DNA from: Candidatus Hermodarchaeum yapensis
GTDB lineage: Archaea > Asgardarchaeota > Hermodarchaeia > Hermodarchaeales > Hermodarchaeaceae
Length of the DNA: 42,448 nucleotides
NCBI GenBank assembly: GCA_016840405.1
Contig: JAEOSK010000024.1
Coordinates: 1 to 42,448 of the forward strand
Direction of reading: 5' to 3'
The notes under the pieces were generated by a model. It searched no databases and had not been told where the DNA came from. It worked only from the letters and a program-made list of their open reading frames with translations. Positions 24,939-33,306 of the stretch are shown piece by piece. A program made the translations under genes and the position numbers. The stretch's first letter is position 1. Each line of letters starts with the position of its first letter.

Positions 24939-27623
24939 TTGCCTAGTTCGGTCTCTAAAGAACTATCCCATGCAGAGAAATTACTCAAGAAAGAGAAATA
25001 CAAGGCTGCACTCCAACTTGTAGAAAGGATAACAAATCAGAAAGATCTACCCACAGATGACCGCCTTACGTGTTTACTCCTCGAAAGTCGGATCAGGGCT
25101 AAACTAGGAGATTTGGAAAAGGCTGCTTTGTTGATTGATGAGGGTTTGGAAGCGATTCGTAAAGATGAAAACCTTTCAATAATTGTGGACTTTTTAACAG
25201 CCAAATCCGAAATCTCATGGCGGTTAGGTAAACTGGATGAAGGGCTCAGTGCAGTCAAGGATGCTGTAGTCCTACTTGAAAAACTCGAGCCGAAGTATGT
25301 GGGTAAACAGGAAGGCGAACTAATACGGAGAAAAGGCGAGTTACTACACCATGGGGGTGTCATTCACTGGTATAAGGGTAATCTCGATACCGCCTTAGAG
25401 TATCATAAAGAAAGCCTTGCAATAAAAGAAGACCAGAACGATCGACAGGGGATGGCTGTTTCCTACAATAATTTGGGACTTGTATATTGGTCTAAAGGCA
25501 ATCTCGATAAGGCCTTGGAGTATTATGAACAAAGTCTGTTAATCAATGAAGAGCTTGGGAATAAACGGAACATCGCTGTTACCCTTACCAATATGGGTAA
25601 TGTTTACACACGGAAAGGAGATCTCGATAAGGCTTTAGAATATCAAGAAAGAGGTCTAGTTGTCAAAGAGGAGCTAGGGCTGAAACATGATTTTGCTATG
25701 TCGCTCATCAACATTGGTGTTGTTTATCAATTCAAAGGGAATCTTGACAAAGCATTGGAGTATTATCAACAAAGTCTAGTTATCTTTGAGGAGCTGGGAA
25801 TAGATCGCGAGATTGCTCTAGCAATCAATAATCTTGGGAATATTCACCAGTTGAAAGGTGATCTCGACCAGGCATTAGATTATTTCCAGAGCAGTTTGAC
25901 ACTTTACAAAGCATTAGGCATTACTGAAGGTGTTGCACTAGCCCTGGCCAACATTGGTGAAATCTATCGTAAGAAAGGGTCATTTGCGGAAGCACAAGAA
26001 TACTATCAACAGAGTTTGACTTTACATGATACGATGGAAAATGACCCGTTGACTGCTGTAATTCTTTTGGAATTGGTTTGGATTAGTCTGGAAGGGGGTG
26101 ATTCCACCTCGGTCCAGCAATATCTCCAAAAGCTCAAACAAATAAATGAGAGAACTGAAAACCGAGTCATCGATCAACGGTTTCGTGTTGCTTCAGCTCT
26201 TGTGCTCAAAGCTGGAAAGCGAACTCGAGATAAGGTGAAAGCTGGAGAGATTCTAGAACAAGTGGTTGAAGAAGAAATTGGTGACCACTCACTTACCGTT
26301 ACAGCGATGATTCATCTTTGTGACTTGCTAATTTCTGAATTAAAACTGACTGGAGAGGAAGTGCTATTTGCAGAAGTTAAGGGTCTGACTCAACGGCTTT
26401 TCAAAATTGCTGAACAACAAGCCTCCCATTCTTTGCTTGTAGAAACTTACTTGATTCAATCTAAACTCGCCCTAATAGAACTGGACTTAGGTCGAGCCAG
26501 GAAATTACTGAACACAGCCCTGCAAATCGCTAGCGAGAAGGGATTAGACCGACTCGTTCACGAATTGAAGATTGAACAAAATCAGCTTCAAGAGCAATTG
26601 AAAAAGTGGGAACTAATCATTAAAGAGAAGCCCTCAAAACAAGACATGATTGATTTAACCAAACTGGATGATCTCCTCGGGAAAATGATTCAAGAAACCG
26701 TGGCTGACCTCATGGAAGAACGAGGTATCTCGGATACGCAACCCAAAAAGAAGTACCAATTGGTTTATCTCGATCTGCTCAAAGATTCTGGAAAAATCGT
26801 CAAAAGCCAATTTCGAGTTGGAATCGCCCAAATTGGGTTATCGCAAAAAGGCGACATCCTTAATGAATTTTATCAAGAACAAGCTCCAGGATTATTCAGT
26901 CTTCGTAAAGATACTTCCAAGGCAATCAGAAATACTCTCAAAAGCATGGTTGAACTTGCCAATTCACAGGATATCAGCATCCTCATTCTTCCAGAATTAA
27001 CCATCGACCTCAATTATCCTGAATTATTCGACGATGTGCAAAACCTATCGAAAAAATACAACATGTATATCATCCCTGGATCCTATCATGACCCAGAGAC
27101 CAAACACAACATAAGCATAGTCGTTTCTCCAGAGGGCACCCTCTGGAAACAAGAAAAGCATATTCCAGCAATCATTCGCTTTGGGGGAAAACGGATTACA
27201 GAAGGGATCGACACAAGCAAAGAACCTCGAACTATTACCATTGCGAACACTGAATATGGACGAATTGCTATTGTTCTCTGTCGCGACTTCCTTGATATGG
27301 ATTTACGAGTCGAGCTAAAGAACTTCGAACCTCCCATTGACCTGCTCATAAATCCTGCTTTTACTCCGGTAACCGCTGACTTCAAGGCTGCTCATTTTGA
27401 TGCTCGCCGATCAATCTATGCCTATTGCTTTTTTGCCAATGTTGCTGAATTTGGCGATTCTCTCATCTATACACCTGAAAAAGATCGAACCGAGCGCACC
27501 ATCCCACCAAAGGAAGAAAACCTAATCTACAAAGATATAGATCTTTTCAAACTACGTTCCGAACGAAAGAAATGGGAAGGCGAACAACAGAAAAATCGAC
27601 CTTTTATCCAGAGTACTCGATAA
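24939..27623 (+). CDS. TPR-repeat protein fused to a nitrilase-superfamily (carbon-nitrogen hydrolase) domain
   Basis: An 894-residue fusion. Residues ~1-560 are tetratricopeptide repeats; from about residue 146 to 360 six units recur with an exact 40-residue (120-base) spacing and the core KG(N/D)LDKALEYYxQSL. After a helical linker, residues ~625-870 form a nitrilase-fold domain with the full Glu-Lys-Cys triad: Glu686 in LILPELTI, Lys740 in EKHIP, and Cys781 in IVLCRDF. The catalytic part should hydrolyse an amide or nitrile, or transfer an acyl group, with the TPR array selecting a protein partner. TTG at 24939 follows AGGAAG. Both halves lie in one uninterrupted frame, so this is a real fusion. 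The substrate and partner are unknown. Confidence 0.9.
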   Translation: MPSSVSKELSHAEKLLKKEKYKAALQLVERITNQKDLPTDDRLTCLLLESRIRAKLGDLEKAALLIDEGLEAIRKDENLSIIVDFLTAKSEISWRLGKLDEGLSAVKDAVVLLEKLEPKYVGKQEGELIRRKGELLHHGGVIHWYKGNLDTALEYHKESLAIKEDQNDRQGMAVSYNNLGLVYWSKGNLDKALEYYEQSLLINEELGNKRNIAVTLTNMGNVYTRKGDLDKALEYQERGLVVKEELGLKHDFAMSLINIGVVYQFKGNLDKALEYYQQSLVIFEELGIDREIALAINNLGNIHQLKGDLDQALDYFQSSLTLYKALGITEGVALALANIGEIYRKKGSFAEAQEYYQQSLTLHDTMENDPLTAVILLELVWISLEGGDSTSVQQYLQKLKQINERTENRVIDQRFRVASALVLKAGKRTRDKVKAGEILEQVVEEEIGDHSLTVTAMIHLCDLLISELKLTGEEVLFAEVKGLTQRLFKIAEQQASHSLLVETYLIQSKLALIELDLGRARKLLNTALQIASEKGLDRLVHELKIEQNQLQEQLKKWELIIKEKPSKQDMIDLTKLDDLLGKMIQETVADLMEERGISDTQPKKKYQLVYLDLLKDSGKIVKSQFRVGIAQIGLSQKGDILNEFYQEQAPGLFSLRKDTSKAIRNTLKSMVELANSQDISILILPELTIDLNYPELFDDVQNLSKKYNMYIIPGSYHDPETKHNISIVVSPEGTLWKQEKHIPAIIRFGGKRITEGIDTSKEPRTITIANTEYGRIAIVLCRDFLDMDLRVELKNFEPPIDLLINPAFTPVTADFKAAHFDARRSIYAYCFFANVAEFGDSLIYTPEKDRTERTIPPKEENLIYKDIDLFKLRSERKKWEGEQQKNRPFIQSTR

Positions 27624-27714
27624 TTCATTTGGGTAGATTAGGTGTCAGACATGTCGAAGTTAGTTCAAAATCAGAGGTCTTTAGAAATACGAAAAGACTT
27701 CAAGATGTGATAGC

Positions 27715-28290
27715 TCATTCGTAGGTGTCTTTTAATTTTTCCAGAAACCCTTTCTCAAGCTTCGAGAGTTTTGGAGGAATAATCGCTTTTGCATAAAATT
27801 GATTGGGGTTTCGCTCAAAGAAATTCTGATGATATTCTTCGGCTTTATAGAATGCAGTAAATGGCTCAAGAGTTGTTACAATAGGCTTGGAAAATTTACC
27901 AGATTTCTCTAAATCTCGTATCAGTTCTTCTACAATCTTCTTTTGTTGTTCATCATGATAGAAAATTGCTGAACGGTATTGGGTCCCAACATCATTCCCT
28001 TGCCGGTTCAATGTCGTTGGGTCATGAGTAGCAAAGAAAATCTCTAGCAGTTCACGGAATGTGATGACAGCGGGATCAAAAGTAATTTGAATTACCTCAG
28101 CATGCCCTGTTCGTCCTGTGCTCACTTGTTTATATGTTGCAGTTTCAGCTTGACCTCCCGAATACCCAGATTCGACCTTGTGTACACCATTTAGTCGAAG
28201 AAATACAGCCTCGGTACACCAGAAGCACCCGCCCGCAAGAGTAGCTTGCGCCAATTCGGTTTCTTCCTGCGTTCTTGTATCAATCTTCAT
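27715..28290 (-). CDS. msrA: Peptide methionine-S-sulfoxide reductase MsrA
   Basis: A 191-residue MsrA. The catalytic motif GGCFWC places Cys22 as nucleophile and Cys25 nearby. [19 protein letters not shown], the [19 protein letters not shown] segment and the AEEYHQNF motif are all present. It repairs oxidised methionine with thioredoxin as reductant. It is transcribed divergently from the alpha/alpha-toroid gene; an AAATATTT element at 28344-28350 lies about 55 bases upstream of the ATG and may be its TATA box. It indicates exposure to some oxidants even though the neighbouring metabolism is anaerobic. Confidence 0.96.
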   Translation of the reverse strand: MKIDTRTQEETELAQATLAGGCFWCTEAVFLRLNGVHKVESGYSGGQAETATYKQVSTGRTGHAEVIQITFDPAVITFRELLEIFFATHDPTTLNRQGNDVGTQYRSAIFYHDEQQKKIVEELIRDLEKSGKFSKPIVTTLEPFTAFYKAEEYHQNFFERNPNQFYAKAIIPPKLSKLEKGFLEKLKDTYE

Positions 28291-28362
28291 AATCTTCTAG
28301 AATACTTTCTTACTTCAAAAACACAGTGAATTAACGAGAACAAAATATTTACCAAAGGTTTG

Positions 28363-28379
28363 TTTTTAAAATATTAAAA
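28363..28379 (+). promoter_or_regulatory. AT-rich promoter element for the alpha/alpha-toroid gene
   Basis: A 17-base run of only A and T with a TTTTTAAAATATTAAAA pattern lies 41-57 bases before the ATG at 28420, as expected for a TATA region giving a short leader with AGGGTG. Confidence 0.45.
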
Positions 28380-28419
28380 CTGAAACTTTACTTCCAATAT
28401 TCTACCATAGGGTGTTCAT

Positions 28420-29358
28420 ATGTCTCCTTCCATTCCAAATTTCAATCCAAGTCGAGCTGAGGAGTATGTAGTCAATAATGAAAATCCCGAGATCAAAGAG
28501 CTCGTTAAGTTGCTCTACTTGCGTGATATCAAAGGTATCTCCATTTCAGATTCTATTTTCCTTCAGCAGCAAGAAAAGCTTCTTCCCTACCTCGAAAAGG
28601 GATTGGGACCTTGGATTCAGAGGAACAAACAACGGACATTCCTTAGCTTCCAAGAAGTTGTTGGCTTTTTTGGTAACCTGGGGCTCAATGGAACGAAGAT
28701 CCCTCAACTCGTCGATGCTGTAGATCATGCATTCTCAAAATACCCACGACGTGATGGCGCGTTTATTGCGAGTAGTGGAAAAATCCACAAATGTGGTAAT
28801 ATGGTTTTTCTTCGAGCAGCTTTATCTTTGGGCTTCAATGAAAGGGATGATGTTAAAGAAGCCTGCAGAGAATATCTTTCTTATTTCAAGGGTCGAGAGG
28901 GTGATTGTCATGTCCGAAAAGATGGAACTCCCTGTGCTTATGTCATGGTTCGAACTCTTCGGTGGCTCAACGAATTTCCTCAAGATTGGCGAGATAAAGA
29001 CTATCAAACCATTGTTAAAAACGTGCAAAACTATCTCCTTGGGTACGATTTATCAATTGCAGACTTTCCCAGAAGTAGACCTGCACCCAACAAAAATTGG
29101 TTCAAGTTTGGATATTTCCGATCCTACCAAAGTAGCATCTTTGAAGCAACAGACGCCTTAGTTCTTAGCGGTATCCAAGACCATCCGGTTCTCCAAAAAA
29201 CGTTGAACGTAATTGGTTCAAAATGCCTTAATGAAGTTACATGGAAACCTCAATACATCCAAAAACACTGGCCTCTGACAATTCTACCGCCACAACGTGG
29301 GAAGCAAGTCGGAAGCCCCTGGCTCACGCTTCGAGGTCTTCGCATAACAAAACATTAA
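28420..29358 (+). CDS. Alpha/alpha-toroid (terpenoid-cyclase/prenyltransferase-like fold) protein
   Basis: A 312-residue protein with repeated helix pairs. Segments such as GAFIASSGKIHKCGNMVFLRAALSLGF, CAYVMVRTLRWLNEFP and WFKFGYFRSYQSSIFEATDAL resemble repeat units of the squalene-cyclase/prenyltransferase fold, and the end, SPWLTLRGLRITK, matches the closing motif of archaeal proteins of that fold. No DxDD or zinc motif typical of true cyclases or prenyltransferases is visible, so catalysis is unproven. Three or more Cys residues (GDCH, TPCAY, SKCLNE) are scattered. The gene is convergent with the COG2403 gene, with an 8-base gap. Confidence 0.6.
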   Translation: MSPSIPNFNPSRAEEYVVNNENPEIKELVKLLYLRDIKGISISDSIFLQQQEKLLPYLEKGLGPWIQRNKQRTFLSFQEVVGFFGNLGLNGTKIPQLVDAVDHAFSKYPRRDGAFIASSGKIHKCGNMVFLRAALSLGFNERDDVKEACREYLSYFKGREGDCHVRKDGTPCAYVMVRTLRWLNEFPQDWRDKDYQTIVKNVQNYLLGYDLSIADFPRSRPAPNKNWFKFGYFRSYQSSIFEATDALVLSGIQDHPVLQKTLNVIGSKCLNEVTWKPQYIQKHWPLTILPPQRGKQVGSPWLTLRGLRITKH

Positions 29359-29366
29359 GTAAAATC

Positions 29367-30689
29367 TTATTTCTTAGCCGGAAAGTCTCGTAAAACATCA
29401 TCTAGTGTGGGTTTACCAATTTCTTGTAGCTCATACTGCACTCGAACTATAGGTTTGTTTATTTTGACGACGCGTGTTAAATCAATGGGTGTACCAATCA
29501 CTACGACATCTGCTTCAGCATCGTTAATGGTTTTCTCCAATTCTTTGACTTGTTCGTCGCCATATCCCATTGCCGGAAGAATCTCACTCAAATGATCGAA
29601 CTTTTCAAAGGTTTCCTTTATTGAGCCGACGGCGTAGGGTCGGGGGTCAATTATCTCGGCAGCTCCATACTTTTGGGCTGCAACCCATCCAGCCCCAATA
29701 TCCATCTCGCCATGTGTTAAAGTGGGGCCGTCTTCGATAACAAGAACTCGTTTTCCTTGAATCAAAGATGGCTCATCCACGTAAAGTGGTGAAGCTGCAT
29801 CAATTATGATTGCCCGCGGATTAACCACCCGAATTGTTCGGCGAACCTGCTCCACAAATTCTGGTTCGGCTGTGTCAATCTTGTTGATAATTACCACATC
29901 TGCCATTCGGGCATTGGTTTCGCCTGGATGATACATGACTTCATGTCCGGGTCTATGTGGATCTGCGATGACGATGTGCACGTCTGCCTCATAGAATGGG
30001 AAGTCGTTGTTGCCTCCATCAAATATAATTACATCGGCTTCCTTCTCTGCCTCTTCGAGGATTTTGCCGTAATCAACACCAGCATATACGATTGCACCGC
30101 GATCAATGTGGGGTTCGTATTCTTCCATTTCCTCGATGGTTGTATCATGCTTTTCCAAATCTTCAATCGTCTCAAATCGCTGACAGACCTGTTTTGCAAG
30201 ATCACCATAAGGCATTGGATGTCGAATTACGACGACTTTCAAACCCTTATCCCGTAGTATTTGAACAACACGGCGACTGGTTTGGCTCTTACCTGATCCA
30301 GTTCGGACAGCGCAAATTGCTATCACGGGCTTCTTACTCTTGAGCAATGTTGTGTTGGGGCCCATCAGCCGGAAATCTGCACCTACTGAATGCACCCATG
30401 ATGCTAAATGCATCACATCGATATGGGCAATATCACTATATGCAAAGATTACCTGTTCCACATCATTTTCCCGAATGAGTTTGGGTAACAGTTCCTCAGG
30501 GTAAATGGGAATTCCCTTTGGGTATAGTTTCCCTGCTAGGACAGATGGGTAGCTCCGTTCTTCAATGCCTGGAATTTGCGTGGCTGTAAATGCCACGACT
30601 TCGTATTCTTCGTTGTCTCGGAAGTACACATTGAAGTTATGAAAATCGCGTCCAGCCGCGCCCATGATGATTACGCGTGTTCGTGTCAT
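29367..30689 (-). CDS. COG2403 NTPase, cyclic 2,3-diphosphoglycerate synthetase family
   Basis: A 440-residue protein. A Rossmann-like N-terminal domain starts with RVIIMGAAGRDFHNFN. The NTP-binding P-loop is VRTGSGKSQ at about 128-136, followed by IIFDGGNNDFPF and VIINKIDTAEPE, which resemble the G3 and G4 regions of GTPases. The family includes the enzyme that makes the thermoprotectant cyclic 2,3-diphosphoglycerate in some methanogens, but most members occur in organisms where that compound has not been shown, so a general kinase or GTPase role is the alternative. ATG at 30689 follows GGATGGATG; a TTG two codons earlier is less likely. A 452-base non-coding region lies upstream. Confidence 0.85.
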   Translation of the reverse strand: MTRTRVIIMGAAGRDFHNFNVYFRDNEEYEVVAFTATQIPGIEERSYPSVLAGKLYPKGIPIYPEELLPKLIRENDVEQVIFAYSDIAHIDVMHLASWVHSVGADFRLMGPNTTLLKSKKPVIAICAVRTGSGKSQTSRRVVQILRDKGLKVVVIRHPMPYGDLAKQVCQRFETIEDLEKHDTTIEEMEEYEPHIDRGAIVYAGVDYGKILEEAEKEADVIIFDGGNNDFPFYEADVHIVIADPHRPGHEVMYHPGETNARMADVVIINKIDTAEPEFVEQVRRTIRVVNPRAIIIDAASPLYVDEPSLIQGKRVLVIEDGPTLTHGEMDIGAGWVAAQKYGAAEIIDPRPYAVGSIKETFEKFDHLSEILPAMGYGDEQVKELEKTINDAEADVVVIGTPIDLTRVVKINKPIVRVQYELQEIGKPTLDDVLRDFPAKK

Positions 30690-30902
30690 GGCCAATCATC
30701 CATCCAATACTGGCAGGGTAGAAGTAAATGAGTAAAAGCCTTGTGTTTCAACAGCAAGGCGAATCACATTCGAAGACTTTTTCATGAAAAAACCGGTTTT
30801 CGCCAGATTGCGAGCTCCTGAATGCCTTCATCTTAAGGAAAATCGAACTACTAACAATTAAAAGGCACCAATGAGCAGCCATCCAATTAAGGAGGTACTA
30901 GT
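30690..30902. other. Divergent intergenic region with inverted repeats
   Basis: This region lies upstream of both the COG2403 gene (minus) and the 31-codon ORF/psmA (plus). It contains a hairpin with GCCTTG/CAAGGC arms at 30738-30760 and the perfect 12-base palindrome AAAACCGGTTTT at 30789-30800. A strong Shine-Dalgarno, AAGGAGGT at 30889-30896, is at its right edge. No larger gene is visible. Confidence 0.5.
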
Positions 30903-30998
30903 ATGCGGGGAAAACGTGGTGAAGGTATCCTCCTCATAGGAATACGACTACTCCGAATCCTCGTTTATTCTTTCACTGAAAGGCCAAAGCGAGGATAA
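30903..30998 (+). CDS. Candidate 31-residue small protein upstream of psmA
   Basis: This short ORF starts with ATG six bases after AAGGAGGT, the strongest Shine-Dalgarno motif seen in the window. The product begins with a basic segment (MRGKRGEG), continues with about 14 mostly hydrophobic residues interrupted by two Arg (ILLIGIRLLRILVY), and ends with a basic PKRG. This suggests an amphipathic or membrane-associated peptide. It ends about 140 bases before psmA. It could be a real small protein, a leader peptide, or a chance ORF; a 22-codon ORF at 30871-30939 overlaps it in another frame. Moderate to low confidence. Confidence 0.4.
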   Translation: MRGKRGEGILLIGIRLLRILVYSFTERPKRG

Positions 30999-31092
30999 TC
31001 CTCTTGTTTCTGGGGTGAAGTTTTTTGGCTTGTTCGGCGCTTCATCCCAGTCGATTCTCTTTTCTTTTACCTCTTCTGATGATTGAGACAAA

Positions 31093-31101
31093 CTTTTATA
31101 A
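31093..31101 (+). promoter_or_regulatory. TATA box of psmA
   Basis: CTTTTATAA lies 41-49 bases before the ATG at 31142. It predicts a transcription start near 31120 and a leader of about 20 bases that contains GAGAGG. Confidence 0.6.
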
Positions 31102-31141
31102 CTCCACACAGTGAACGTGCTCCTACGAGAGGTTGAACTAT

Positions 31142-31852
31142 ATGATGGAAAGAAGCCTAGCTTATGACCGTGCAATTACCATTTTCAGTCCGGAAGGTCG
31201 GTTATACCAAGTCGAATACGCTCTGGAAGCCGTACGTCGAGGGAAAACCGCAATTGGTGTTAAAGCCGCAAATGGTGCTGTAATCGGTGTACACAAAGAA
31301 GCAACCTCGCCATTAATGGATTTAGATCAAATTCAGAAAATCTATGTGATTGATAAGCACATTGGGTGTGCGATTGCCGGGCTTCATGCTGATGCACGCG
31401 TTCTCGTTGATTTTTCCAGGGTACAAAGTCAGATTAATCAGATCACTTACGGTGAACCAATTGATGTCGAAGTCCTGACTAAGAAGGTTTGCGATCTGAA
31501 ACAGAACTACACACAGGTTGGTGGAATTCGACCCTTTGGAGTGTCCTTGTTAATTGGTGGTGTGGACACACAGGGACCTCAAATCTTCACTACTGATCCT
31601 TCTGGATCATATTGGAGTTGGCGAGCTACCGCTATTGGGTATAATTCAGAAGCGGCTCGTGAGTACTTGACAAAACATTACAAATCTTCAATGAAGCTAA
31701 TGCCTACCGCTGTGAAACTCTGCATTGACACACTCCGACAGGTTGTAGAAGAGAAACTTGACGAAGAAGCGATGGAAATATCGATTGTAGATACAGAAAC
31801 CCGTGAGTTCAAATCACTGACCAAAGAAGAGATTCGTGAACTTCTCGTCTAG
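31142..31852 (+). CDS. psmA: 20S proteasome alpha subunit
   Basis: A 236-residue alpha subunit. The N-terminal signature YDRAITIFSPEGRLYQVEYALEA is exact and forms the gate helix region. The family features continue with GCAIAGLHADARVLVDFSR, RPFGVSLLIGG and FTTDPSGSYWSWRATAIG. Alpha rings cap the proteolytic beta rings and bind the AAA unfoldase. ATG at 31142 is preferred over TTG at 31133, which is directly adjacent to the GAGAGG Shine-Dalgarno. No beta subunit is in the window. It is convergent with the NYN gene; an inverted repeat TGAAAC/GTTTCA at 31889-31910 lies between and overlaps the NYN stop. Confidence 0.97.
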   Translation: MMERSLAYDRAITIFSPEGRLYQVEYALEAVRRGKTAIGVKAANGAVIGVHKEATSPLMDLDQIQKIYVIDKHIGCAIAGLHADARVLVDFSRVQSQINQITYGEPIDVEVLTKKVCDLKQNYTQVGGIRPFGVSLLIGGVDTQGPQIFTTDPSGSYWSWRATAIGYNSEAAREYLTKHYKSSMKLMPTAVKLCIDTLRQVVEEKLDEEAMEISIVDTETREFKSLTKEEIRELLV

Positions 31853-31907
31853 TGCCTACAATCCCTCTTCCTAATATCTCATGGATAATGAAACCCCTCA
31901 GTGAGTT

Positions 31908-32474
31908 TCAGTCATCAAGATCCCAATCCTCGTAACTGTCAGGCTCCTCTTCCCTCTTATCTTTCTTCTTTTTACCTTTCAATTCAAGGATTTGGGGTTC
32001 TAATGACTGATCCAAGCGAAGAATGTGATCCGCTGCATTTTGCACAGCGACAGAAAATCCTGGTTCAAAACCGATAGCGAGAGTTTCTAATCCATGTTCA
32101 CGGGCTCGTCGGAGTATAGGTGCGGTTCGGGCATGGCGACTGAAGATTGCTAGGAGTTTGGTGGCGTCACCAAGAACAAGGTCCATTGAGTCTATGGCCA
32201 TATGGAGGTGGACGTCTGAAGTGGTTACAATCGGTGTAAATCCGCTATTGGAGATTGCTTCCAATAATTTCCCACTGGCTCGTTCATTTAAGTAGACTTT
32301 TGCTACACCAATTTTCCCGAGTTCACCAACCAGGCTTTTCAAATCGTCTAACCGAACTTCGAATTCACGTCGGAGTACATTAGGACCATCAATCAAAAAA
32401 GCGACCCGCCCAGACCGCCGAAGTCCAGTAACAAGGCGCACAAGACCCTTGATTCGACCTAACCGGGAGGACAT
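31908..32474 (-). CDS. NYN (PIN-like nuclease) domain protein, TIGR00288-like
   Basis: A 188-residue protein. VAFLIDGPNVL at residues 24-34 contains the first catalytic Asp29 of the NYN fold; TTSDVHLHMAIDSMDLV near residues 83-99 gives further acidic residues and LGDATKLLAIFSRHARTAPILRRAREHGL completes the Rossmann-like nuclease core. Such proteins are thought to be RNA-cleaving enzymes. After residue 165 the tail is Lys-rich and then strongly acidic (EEEPDSYEDWDLDD), likely disordered. The start has no clear Shine-Dalgarno; TTTATAAAAAATAAAT on the minus strand at 32498-32513 lies about 25-40 bases upstream, which would fit a nearly leaderless transcript. Confidence 0.85.
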   Translation of the reverse strand: MSSRLGRIKGLVRLVTGLRRSGRVAFLIDGPNVLRREFEVRLDDLKSLVGELGKIGVAKVYLNERASGKLLEAISNSGFTPIVTTSDVHLHMAIDSMDLVLGDATKLLAIFSRHARTAPILRRAREHGLETLAIGFEPGFSVAVQNAADHILRLDQSLEPQILELKGKKKKDKREEEPDSYEDWDLDD

Positions 32475-32497
32475 CTAGATTTTCACATGCTAACGGA

Positions 32498-32513
32498 TTT
32501 ATTTTTTATAAAG
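32498..32513 (-). promoter_or_regulatory. TATA-like box of the NYN gene
   Basis: An AT-only stretch reading TTTATAAAAAATAAAT on the minus strand lies 24-39 bases upstream of the ATG at 32474, predicting a transcript that starts at or near the start codon. Confidence 0.5.
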
Positions 32514-32589
32514 GGAGGAAGATTGTTCTTTCCTCAATCGTTAGTGTTTACACTTAATTCTTTTCATAAGGAACGGAAAGTTTAAGCGC

Positions 32590-33306
32590 ATGGCTTTGTT
32601 GTATGCAAAATCGGGGACACTCACTTTGAAGCAAGTTATCGAACAAGAAAAAGCATGGGAAATGATTCGTGGAGCCAAGAGCGCTGGTGGACAGATTGCT
32701 TCTGCCACCATCCATGTTCGAATATCAGAAAGTTCCAATGAAGTGGATTTTCAAAAAACTGTGGAATCGATTTTGTCAGAGGGTTTTAATCAGCAACGCG
32801 GACGCGCGGTCGTCGTTTGGGGAGAACAAGGTTCCGGCATTAATAACCTCGCTAATCTATGGATTCGGTATGGGACGGTTGAGGCGTCTGACATTCTCAC
32901 TACTTGCCGTAATTTAGCAGAGAAGGCCGGATTTGGAGAGACTGGGCGTCTTCGATTAACCTGTACAATCGAGTTCTCTGAGCGTAATCGCATTGTAACT
33001 CTGCATGATCTAACCTATCCCGCTCGTGGTGGCGAAGCAGTGGCAGACACCCTTGCTCTTCGACCCTACAAAGCCGTAAGTCCAAAGGGAGAATATACAT
33101 TTCGAACCGTACCAGAACTGAAAGACTTTCTTCAAAAAGTCAAAGATGCTGAAACCCACAAATTTGATGGTGCAACAGGCAAGTGGGTCCGATGGGTTGA
33201 AGTAGAGCAATTAGAGGATAAACTGGTTGTGAACATTCCGAGCCAGAAGGGTTCTCGACAACTCCAAATTAACCTTGATACAGGCAAGGTCGAAGAAAAG
33301 AAATGA
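32590..33306 (+). CDS. Conserved-looking archaeal protein of unknown function
   Basis: A 238-residue soluble protein. Residues 1-100 look alpha/beta, with a hydrophobic core strand AVVVWGEQGSGINNLANLW that only superficially resembles a P-loop (GEQGSG lacks the GK[ST] end). Residues 165-215 contain TFRTVPELKDFLQKVKDAETHKFDGATGKWVRWVEV, which resembles the FxsvxELxxfL...F.W pattern of small archaeal domains seen in several uncharacterised families. No signal or membrane segment is present. There is no good Shine-Dalgarno before the ATG. It is divergent from the NYN gene and 100 bases upstream of a membrane-protein gene. I do not recognise the family. Confidence 0.7.
   Translation: MALLYAKSGTLTLKQVIEQEKAWEMIRGAKSAGGQIASATIHVRISESSNEVDFQKTVESILSEGFNQQRGRAVVVWGEQGSGINNLANLWIRYGTVEASDILTTCRNLAEKAGFGETGRLRLTCTIEFSERNRIVTLHDLTYPARGGEAVADTLALRPYKAVSPKGEYTFRTVPELKDFLQKVKDAETHKFDGATGKWVRWVEVEQLEDKLVVNIPSQKGSRQLQINLDTGKVEEKK

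Noticed and set aside
25375..26095. Regular 120-base repeats as a CRISPR or satellite
   Set aside because: The repeats are in frame and encode TPR units; there are no short identical repeats with unique spacers.
30948..31175. 75-codon ORF on the minus strand over the psmA promoter
   Set aside because: It runs through the psmA TATA box and start codon, lacks a Shine-Dalgarno motif and has no recognisable product.
32830..32848. GEQGSG in the protein at 32590-33306 as a P-loop
   Set aside because: The motif lacks the GK[ST] ending and no Walker B or other NTPase motif follows.
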